Origin: JBBTTS01 sp038064135
GTDB taxonomy: Bacteria > Patescibacteriota > Saccharimonadia > Saccharimonadales > OMJO01
Length of the DNA: 5,795 nucleotides
Reading direction: 5' to 3'
Assembly: GCA_038064135.1 (NCBI GenBank)
Contig: JBBTTS010000076.1
Coordinates: 1 to 5,795, forward strand
Shown here piece after piece: positions 1 through 5,322 of this stretch; the stretch's first letter is position 1; the number at the start of each line of letters is the position of its first letter. A program made the translations under genes and the position numbers. Below the pieces are notes generated by a model that searched no databases, was not told the origin of the DNA, and saw only the letters and a program-made list of their open reading frames with translations.

Positions 1-213
1 AAAGATGCTACAGATGATCCAATGGTTTCGCCAACATCTTCACTAATAGCTGACGACGGTGATTTAATCGAAAAAGAGTGGGTGATCCGAGCAAAACACA
101 TCGTAGAAAGCACAAAATACGATCCCCATCAACAAAACAAGCAACTTGGCAAAGCTAGAGCCGATTATATGAAAAAGCGGTTTGATCACACAATAAAAAC
201 CGAGGAATCATAA
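1..213 (+). CDS. C-terminal end of a small charged hypothetical protein (5' truncated)
   Basis: The frame is open from the first base of the window to a TAA at 211-213, so 70 residues of the C-terminus are visible and the true start lies upstream. The Met codon at 22 has no Shine-Dalgarno sequence before it and is probably internal. After a short acidic, Ser/Thr-rich linker comes a charged helical region (about residues 20-60) with the pattern DLIEKEW...AKHIVESTKYDPHQQ...KARADYMKKRF. This resembles the C-terminal tail of small proteins that I recall beside type IV secretion ATPases in CPR genomes; that recollection is unverified. No membrane segment or catalytic motif is visible. The gene ends 10 bases before the ATPase start on the same strand, so the two are probably co-transcribed and translationally coupled. 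The function is unknown; a soluble accessory or partner of the ATPase is a reasonable guess only. Confidence 0.75.
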   Translation, partial: KDATDDPMVSPTSSLIADDGDLIEKEWVIRAKHIVESTKYDPHQQNKQLGKARADYMKKRFDHTIKTEES

Positions 214-223
214 GTAAGTCAAT

Positions 224-3169
224 ATGGTCGCTATCATCACGATTTTATTAATTTTCTTATTTTTGACGTTAGTTGTTGGGCCAATTATTTTTTGGCAGGT
301 TCGCAAAATATTTCGTGAACAAAAGAATTTTGAACGTGGGCTAAAAATGGTGCCACTGTTGATTCATTTACCTCCCCTAAGTGAAGATATTGACGGTGGT
401 GGCCGCGACACACGCGATTTAGTAGATGAAAATATTTCCAAAGCCCAGGTTTTGTATAACATCATTGCTAGTACTTATAAGAAGGAGTTTAAAAGTAAGT
501 TTTATGGCCAGCGACATCTGGCTTTTGAAGTCATCGGGAGTAAAGGAATTGTACAATTTTATGCGGTTGTGCCGTTTGTTTTAATAGAGGTAGTTAAGCA
601 AGCTGTTGTAAGCGCCTATCCATCTGCTAGATTAGAAGAGGTTGCCGAACATAATATTTTCAATCCAGTTGGTAAAATAAGCGGTACGGTTGGTGGAGAA
701 TTACAGCTAAAAGAGTCGTTTGCTTACCCAATCGCAACTTATCAAGACACCAAGCGTGACGGAATGCAATCTATATTAAATGCCATGTCAACAATGGACA
801 AGGAGGATGGAGCTGGTATACAAATTCTCATGCGACCAGCAAGTTCTGGATGGCGTAAAGTTGCAACAACAATATCTGGGAAAAAACGCAAGGGTAAGGG
901 TGGTAAGGGCAGTAGCGAAGGTGCATTTTGGTGGCTAAGACAGGCTTCAACAGCGCTTGTAAAGCCACCCGAAGCAAAAGCCGGTGAAGAAAAACAGCTA
1001 TCAAGCCTAGACCAAGCAATTTATGATTCTATGGATGATAAAACTCGCCACCCTGGTTTTGAAGTTTTAATAAGAGTTGTAGCATCATCAAATTTTTCTC
1101 AAAGAGCGGAAGCAATTAGGAGCAATCTTGTGGCCTCATTTGCGTTGTTTGATGCACCGGGCAAGAATGGCTTTAAATATACTCCAGCAAAAGATATCGA
1201 AAGATTTGTAACAGCTTTTATTCTAAGATTTTTCCCGCCCGAATATAACAAAAACATTCTAAACAGTATCGAATTGGCAACTTTATTTCACTTTCCGGAT
1301 CAAAAAAATATACCAACTTCTCAACTAGAGCGCCAGGGTTCAAAACAAGTTGATGGCCCAAGAAATATGGTCGAAAAAGGTCTATTGCTTGGCTACAACA
1401 TCTTCAGGGGTGTTAGGAAACCAATCAGGCTTTCTCCAGAAGATCGGCGGAGGCATTTGTATTCGGTAGGTCAAACTGGTACTGGAAAATCTACATTTAT
1501 GGAAAATTTGGCCCTGCAAGACATGTTAAATGGTGACGGTTTTGCATTCGTAGATCCGCACGGTGATGTAGTAGAGCGGCTTTTAGCTATGGTGCCACGA
1601 GAGCGAACCGAGGACGTTGTTTACTTTAGTCCGGCAGATATGGAATATCCCATGGGTCTTAACTTATTCGAGTTTAAGTTGCCTGAGCAGAAAGATTTCT
1701 TAATCCAAGAATCTATTAATATGCTTTATAAGCTTTATGACCCCCAAAGACAAGGCATAATTGGTCCGAGGTACGAACACTGGTTTCGTATGGCAGCGCT
1801 TACGGTTATGTCTAATCCTATAGGTGGAACATTTATCGATATCCCGAAAGTTTTTACAGACAACAAATACGCAAAAGAATTAATAAAGTATGTCGAGGAT
1901 GCCGCAGTTTTAGACTTTTGGAACAATGAAATGGCCCAAACAAGTGATTATCACAAAAGTGAAGTTTTGGGTTGGTTTGTCAGTAAGTTTGGTGCCTTTA
2001 TGGCTAATGAAATGATGCGAAATATTATCGGTCAAAGCAAGAGTGCCTTTGATCTACGTGAAGTAATGGATAACAAAAAAATATTGCTCGTTAATCTAAG
2101 TAAGGGCCGTACTGGGGAATTAAATTCTAAACTTCTAGGTATGATCTTTGTAATGAAGTTTCAGGTTGCTGCAATGAGCAGGTCTACTATATCAGAAGAA
2201 GAAAGAAAGGATTTCTCGTTATATGTTGACGAGTTTCAAAACTTTTCTACAGATTCTTTTGCAACTATTTTGTCGGAGGCTCGTAAATATCGCCTTAACC
2301 TGATTGTTGCCAACCAATTTACAACCCAATTGACAGACGAGATTCGCGACGCGGTGTTCGGAAATGTCGGCTCGATTGTATCATTTCGGGTCGGTGCTGA
2401 TGCTGATGCTGATGCTCTAAGTAAAAAATTTCAACCTATATTCGACAGAGAAGATGTGTTGAGGTTACCTAACCACAGCACTATAACCCAAATTTTAATT
2501 GATGGAATTCCGACTCAACCATTTAGTATGACTACCATTCCGCCTCTTGGAACACCCAACGTTAAGTTATCGGAAGCCCTTAAGCAACTCTCTGCAGCCA
2601 AATATGGACAACCCAAGAAAAAAGTCGAAACAGAAATTTTTGCCAGATTAAAAAGCAAAGCTGATCCCTTAGGTGGTCAGTCTAGGATGCCTAATTCACC
2701 ATTCGCAAACACTGCTCCTAGACGTCCACTTGCGGCAAATCCGCAGATGCCAAGGCCTGGCACCGGTTCATCTTTTTTAGATGATTGGCTTACAAAGCGA
2801 TCAGCTGTTCCGACACAAACACCGCCTCGGCCTTTTAGTAATCAGGCTTCAGGGCAGCCAACAGTATGGTCTGCACCACCAAATGGTCAATCTACTCAAA
2901 ATTCATTACCACCAGCAAGCGTTACAAGGACTAACGATGATCAAGGTACTTCTATGGCTAAGCCTGGTAATAATGACGCAAACAGCACCACTACTTATAT
3001 AAATTCTTCACAGGCTGATGTGCAAAAGCTTTCGGCACCTCCGGCAATAAATATTGCCGATCAGTTATCGAAAAATATAAATTCCGACACAAACGTTGAC
3101 GAAAACGATACAATATACATTGATCAGGAGGGTAATTTTACCAATAAAGAAAATTCAGGTGATAGTTAG
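224..3169 (+). CDS. VirD4/TraG-like type IV secretion DNA-translocase ATPase, membrane-anchored
   Basis: This 981-residue protein is probably an inner-membrane P-loop ATPase of the type IV coupling/conjugative transfer family, which pumps DNA or protein substrates into a secretion channel. Seen in order: one N-terminal membrane helix (about 3-24); a long N-terminal region (about 40-400) with no motif I recognise, interrupted by a Lys/Gly-rich linker (about 219-229); Walker A GQTGTGKS (416-423); a DPHGD motif (444-448); Walker B LYVDEF with D669 and E670; and a following ARKYRLNLIVANQ segment with Q698, typical of the TraG/TraD 'TraM recognition' part. From about 800 to the end the chain is Pro/Gln/Asn/Ser-rich and looks disordered, with two short islands: SSFLDDWL (849-856) and DTIYIDQEGNF (962-972). 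VirD4 proteins are often about 600-700 residues, so both the front domain and the tail are extra. The ATG at 224 places the membrane helix at the extreme N-terminus; the Shine-Dalgarno is weak (CGAGGAA, 201-207, distant), consistent with coupling to the gene before it. No relaxase is in the window, so whether it moves DNA is open. The ATPase family call is firm; the substrate is unknown. Confidence 0.9.
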   Translation: MVAIITILLIFLFLTLVVGPIIFWQVRKIFREQKNFERGLKMVPLLIHLPPLSEDIDGGGRDTRDLVDENISKAQVLYNIIASTYKKEFKSKFYGQRHLAFEVIGSKGIVQFYAVVPFVLIEVVKQAVVSAYPSARLEEVAEHNIFNPVGKISGTVGGELQLKESFAYPIATYQDTKRDGMQSILNAMSTMDKEDGAGIQILMRPASSGWRKVATTISGKKRKGKGGKGSSEGAFWWLRQASTALVKPPEAKAGEEKQLSSLDQAIYDSMDDKTRHPGFEVLIRVVASSNFSQRAEAIRSNLVASFALFDAPGKNGFKYTPAKDIERFVTAFILRFFPPEYNKNILNSIELATLFHFPDQKNIPTSQLERQGSKQVDGPRNMVEKGLLLGYNIFRGVRKPIRLSPEDRRRHLYSVGQTGTGKSTFMENLALQDMLNGDGFAFVDPHGDVVERLLAMVPRERTEDVVYFSPADMEYPMGLNLFEFKLPEQKDFLIQESINMLYKLYDPQRQGIIGPRYEHWFRMAALTVMSNPIGGTFIDIPKVFTDNKYAKELIKYVEDAAVLDFWNNEMAQTSDYHKSEVLGWFVSKFGAFMANEMMRNIIGQSKSAFDLREVMDNKKILLVNLSKGRTGELNSKLLGMIFVMKFQVAAMSRSTISEEERKDFSLYVDEFQNFSTDSFATILSEARKYRLNLIVANQFTTQLTDEIRDAVFGNVGSIVSFRVGADADADALSKKFQPIFDREDVLRLPNHSTITQILIDGIPTQPFSMTTIPPLGTPNVKLSEALKQLSAAKYGQPKKKVETEIFARLKSKADPLGGQSRMPNSPFANTAPRRPLAANPQMPRPGTGSSFLDDWLTKRSAVPTQTPPRPFSNQASGQPTVWSAPPNGQSTQNSLPPASVTRTNDDQGTSMAKPGNNDANSTTTYINSSQADVQKLSAPPAINIADQLSKNINSDTNVDENDTIYIDQEGNFTNKENSGDS

Positions 3170-3732
3170 TATTTTCTGCCCCAGTACCTAAACACTAACC
3201 AAGCGACTTCAATAATAATACCAAAAAAATAGCCTCCCAAAAAAAGACCAAATAAAGCGAAATAACTATACGTTATGCCATATCTTCGACTAGCCCAAAT
3301 TAAAATAATTGTACCCACACAGGCCACAAACGATCCAGCTAACAATCCCGAGGAACGTGCAATACTTTGAGCACCGATGTTACTTACTTTCTCTACGAAT
3401 GGTTTATGTAGAATTCGGCTAAAAGCTCGTTCACGGCGATTTAAATGCGTTTGAGCACGATGAAGTGTTTTTTGGTAAGCTAGTTTTTTCGATTGTCGGT
3501 TTATTTTTTGACCCGAATTAGAATCGGTATGTTTTTCTATTATTGAGCGCTCTTTACCACTTATGGCTTCTTTTTGGGCTGTACTTCTAATTTGTTCAAT
3601 ATGTTTGGCTGGTTGATTTATAACCTCAACAGAATTTATTGAATCAGATTCTGGTATCTTGATATTTTCCATCTCGATTTGCTTATGATGTTGAGGCAAC
3701 TGTTCGTGTGATTTCGGTATACGTTCGCTCAT
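3166..3732 (-). CDS. Small basic protein with two C-terminal membrane helices (hypothetical)
   Basis: This 188-residue protein has a hydrophilic N-terminal half (about 1-120) with many Lys, Arg, Glu and Gln. A strongly basic, helix-prone stretch lies just before the membrane (about 80-115, including HLNRRERAFSRIL). Two hydrophobic helices follow: about 127-148 (SSGLLAGSFVACVGTIILIW) and about 156-181 (Gly/Phe-rich, ending EVAWLVF). The short tail RYWGRKY is basic, so by the positive-inside rule both ends are probably cytosolic, making a membrane hairpin. I chose the ATG at 3732 because a perfect GGAGG sits 8 bases before it; an in-frame GTG at 3747 would add five residues but puts that GGAGG inside the gene. 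It starts 1 base after the stop of the surface-protein gene, so the two are surely one operon and probably work in the same place. The 'ARSSGLL' plus two-helix arrangement recalls conserved hypothetical proteins of Saccharibacteria (memory only). No enzyme motif is visible; a membrane partner or anchor of the surface protein is a guess. Confidence 0.85.
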   Translation of the reverse strand: MSERIPKSHEQLPQHHKQIEMENIKIPESDSINSVEVINQPAKHIEQIRSTAQKEAISGKERSIIEKHTDSNSGQKINRQSKKLAYQKTLHRAQTHLNRRERAFSRILHKPFVEKVSNIGAQSIARSSGLLAGSFVACVGTIILIWASRRYGITYSYFALFGLFLGGYFFGIIIEVAWLVFRYWGRKY

Positions 3733-3733
3733 T

Positions 3734-5119
3734 TTAAAATCCTCCACTAATTAATGAGTCTCGTTTTACAAAGTCTAACTCTTTGGCCATCAGATTTGTT
3801 CTGGCTATAAAATATCCCATTATTGTCGTAACTCCAAAACAAATCAGTAGTGAGGTGCCAGGACCTGTTTTTGGCAATTGTTCAACTACTTGTTCAGTGG
3901 TTTTTATTAATGGAGCTGGAAGCTTGATATTTACAGTTTGAGACCCGAATACATTGGTCATAATTAGGTCAAAAGAGCCAGGGTTAGATGTTGCTTTTGG
4001 CGTAGCTGAAATTGAATTTCTAATCTTAACAACGAAATTTTTTGTAATAGTTTTCTTAGAACCAATATTTGCAGAAGGCCACCTAAGTGTGTTATTTGAT
4101 GTAAGGCTTGCGCCACCGAAGTCGATAATTTCTGCATATTCTATAATGTCGACCACGGGCTCCTCGACAACGTACTTGTTAACCGAAACTTTACCACTAT
4201 TTTTAATTGTCAGTGTGTAACGAATTTCGTCGCCTGGTTTTGCCATTGTTCCGTCGGCATTTTTAATATTTTGGGTAAGATTAGAGGCTTTCTTACCTAA
4301 TTCAAGACATGAGGTTTTATCGTCTTTGTCTTCCGATTCGGGGCAAGGCAAGCAGCCATTGTTCGCTTGTTGAATTCCTGGCAGGTTGGGGCAAGTATCG
4401 CAATCTTCTAACTTTAATTGTGTTCCACTTTTTCTTGGGCATACATCACACTCCATGGGCACTAATTGAATACCGGCTTTATTTTCACATATATCACACT
4501 GTTGTTTATTGGTTTGTATGCCTGTAATTCTCGGACATTCGTCGTCTGGAGGGGGTGGCGTTAGTTTGCCAACCACAACTAAATTTCCACAGTTAAATAG
4601 AACTATAAATGTCTTATTGTCTTTATTTTTACCAACTATGGCTTTGTAGGTAGAGTATGGTCCACTATCCCAAGACCACAGGTATCTCATGTAATAAGTT
4701 TTTCCTTCGATTTCAACAGCATGTTCACCTACTTTGCCGTAAGGTAATCTACCCATGGAGTATAAATTTTTATGATAATCAGTCGATTTAATGTTTTGTA
4801 CGTATCCATCCTGCAAGAGTTCGCAACTAATACCATAGTGCCCTAAAATTTCTTTAAAATTGTGATCATTTTTGTTGCAGTGATTAATAGCTTGATCTTT
4901 AGTACTAAAGCCACCAGGTATAATATCATTTTGCGATAAAGCCAAACTGGGTTGCGGAGGTACAATAACTGCAAATAATTGTGCAATCACAGCAATTATC
5001 ATCAAAACTATAGCAACTAATCTTACTCTTGATTCGGCGTGCAACCTTTTGGCATAAAAAGCTACCTGGTCAACCAGGCTGGGGTTAAACGGTAAATTGC
5101 TTAGTAGTTTTTGAAACAT
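3734..5119 (-). CDS. LPXTG-anchored surface protein with four CxxC repeats and a DUF11 domain
   Basis: This 461-residue cell-surface protein is read from the ATG at 5119, the only start after an in-frame stop at 5147-5149. Parts in order: a conserved-looking cytosolic lead MFQKLLSNLPFNPSL and a basic stretch (1-33); a membrane/signal helix (about 34-53) followed by PPQPSLA, a plausible signal-peptidase site after A60; an ectodomain (about 63-186) with a YSMGRLPYGK...YYMRYLWSWDSG...STYKA...FNCGNL pattern that I recall from Saccharibacteria surface proteins; a PPPP linker; four tandem 16-residue Cys repeats (195-258); an acidic linker; a DUF11-type beta-sandwich (about 275-400, with KPGDEIRYTLTIKNSGK); the sortase-type signal LPKTG (415-419); a membrane helix (about 423-438); and a 23-residue tail. 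Sortase would cut between T418 and G419 and join the protein to the cell wall; no sortase gene is in the window. It heads a two-gene operon with the two-helix protein downstream. There is no clear Shine-Dalgarno. The likely role is cell-surface display or contact with a host or neighbour cell; the ligand is unknown. Confidence 0.9.
   Translation of the reverse strand: MFQKLLSNLPFNPSLVDQVAFYAKRLHAESRVRLVAIVLMIIAVIAQLFAVIVPPQPSLALSQNDIIPGGFSTKDQAINHCNKNDHNFKEILGHYGISCELLQDGYVQNIKSTDYHKNLYSMGRLPYGKVGEHAVEIEGKTYYMRYLWSWDSGPYSTYKAIVGKNKDNKTFIVLFNCGNLVVVGKLTPPPPDDECPRITGIQTNKQQCDICENKAGIQLVPMECDVCPRKSGTQLKLEDCDTCPNLPGIQQANNGCLPCPESEDKDDKTSCLELGKKASNLTQNIKNADGTMAKPGDEIRYTLTIKNSGKVSVNKYVVEEPVVDIIEYAEIIDFGGASLTSNNTLRWPSANIGSKKTITKNFVVKIRNSISATPKATSNPGSFDLIMTNVFGSQTVNIKLPAPLIKTTEQVVEQLPKTGPGTSLLICFGVTTIMGYFIARTNLMAKELDFVKRDSLISGGF
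3741..3745 (-). promoter_or_regulatory. Shine-Dalgarno GGAGG that fixes the start of the two-helix protein
   Basis: On the minus strand GGAGG lies 8 bases before the ATG at 3732. It is inside the last codons of the surface-protein gene (the Gly-Gly of the C-terminal SGGF). The upstream stop TAA (3736-3734) is followed by a single A and then ATG, so ribosomes ending the first gene can restart directly on the second. This is the strongest ribosome binding site in the window and argues against the GTG start at 3747. Confidence 0.85.
4346..4537 (-). repeat. Four tandem 48-base (16-residue) Cys repeats within the surface protein
   Basis: Residues 195-258 of the surface protein form four exact-length units with consensus C-P-x-x-x-G-I-Q-x5-C-D-x. 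Unit starts are C195, C211, C227 and C243, and a fifth partial unit begins CP at 259. Each unit pairs its last Cys with the first of the next, giving CDIC (208-211), CDVC (224-227), CDTC (240-243) and CLPC (256-259). At the DNA level the units have diverged, using both TGT and TGC with different codons elsewhere, so this is an old protein repeat rather than a recent duplication. The 'CPxxxGIQ' core resembles thrombospondin type 3-like repeats, but the Asp-rich calcium-binding signature is mostly absent. Confidence 0.9.
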
Positions 5120-5130
5120 ACTCGTGGCGT

Positions 5131-5140
5131 ATCGGCCGAT
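5131..5140. repeat. 10-base perfect palindrome ATCGGCCGAT before the surface-protein gene
   Basis: This GC-rich perfect palindrome lies 12-21 bases before the surface-protein ATG, in an otherwise AT-rich spacer. It has no loop, so it is not a useful RNA hairpin by itself; a dimeric regulator's binding site is one possibility, chance another. It sits where a Shine-Dalgarno would be expected, and none is present. Confidence 0.5.
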
Positions 5141-5232
5141 TACATGTTAATATTTTGTTTGTCTTTCGAGCGACGTCTATCATTTTGCTCATGCTTATTG
5201 AAACATAAAACTATGTGTTCAAACAAGTATCT

Positions 5233-5243
5233 ACAACAGTTGT
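5233..5243. repeat. 11-base odd palindrome ACAAC-A-GTTGT overlapping the gyrB -35 box
   Basis: ACAAC (5233-5237) and GTTGT (5239-5243) are exact inverted repeats around a single A. The right arm overlaps the first four bases of the proposed -35 hexamer (5240-5245), a position where a bound repressor would block polymerase. The short length means chance cannot be excluded. Confidence 0.35.
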
Positions 5244-5268
5244 CGTTGGAAAGAAATTCGACTATAAT
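5240..5268 (+). promoter_or_regulatory. Sigma-70-type promoter for gyrB
   Basis: The -35 box is TTGTCG (5240-5245, 4 of 6 consensus bases), the spacer is exactly 17 bases and the -10 box is a perfect TATAAT (5263-5268). Transcription would begin near 5275, leaving a leader of about 40 bases before the gyrB GTG. This is the best promoter in the divergent spacer 5120-5314. I could not find an equally good one facing the surface-protein gene; no terminator or RNA gene is evident in the rest of that spacer. Confidence 0.7.
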
Positions 5269-5283
5269 ATATAAAGAGTGGTA

Positions 5284-5322
5284 ATGAAACGAAATATAAG
5301 AGGGTTTCTTAGAAGTGGCTAA
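5284..5322 (+). other. Possible 12-codon leader minicistron overlapping the gyrB start
   Basis: An ATG at 5284 opens a 12-residue frame (MKRNIRGFLRSG) that ends with TAA at 5320-5322, overlapping the first 8 bases of gyrB in another frame. AAAGAG (5273-5278) could serve as its binding site, but transcription from the proposed promoter starts at about the same place and would remove part of it. It may be real translational coupling or pure chance. Confidence 0.2.
5298..5304 (+). promoter_or_regulatory. Ribosome binding site for gyrB (AAGAGGG)
   Basis: AAGAGGG lies 10 bases before the GTG at 5315. It supports the GTG as the start: the frame is closed by a TAA at 5297-5299 and offers no ATG until residue 27, inside the conserved RPGMYIG motif. 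Confidence 0.7.

Noticed and set aside
22..213. Complete 63-residue gene starting at the ATG at 22
   Set aside because: The frame stays open to the window edge and no ribosome binding site precedes base 22, so it is more likely the end of a longer gene.
3131..3142. Palindrome GGTAATTTTACC near the end of the ATPase gene
   Set aside because: The loop would be only two bases, the stem is weak, it lies inside coding sequence, and no U-tract follows.
3148..3177. Inverted repeat AGAAAAT...ATTTTCT as a terminator at the convergent junction
   Set aside because: The stem is AT-only, 7 bases, with a 16-base loop and no proper U-run after it; too weak to call.
3733..3747. GTG start five codons upstream for the two-helix protein
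   Set aside because: It would place the perfect GGAGG inside the gene and has no ribosome binding site of its own; the ATG at 3732 has ideal spacing.
5139..5144. TGTAAT (minus strand) as the -10 box of the surface-protein operon
   Set aside because: It matches 5 of 6 consensus bases, but there is no recognisable -35 at 16-18 bases and the leader would be only about 12 bases without a Shine-Dalgarno.
5120..5314. Replication origin next to gyrB
   Set aside because: No DnaA-box-like TTATCCACA clusters and no AT-rich unwinding repeats were seen; dnaA and dnaN are not in the window.
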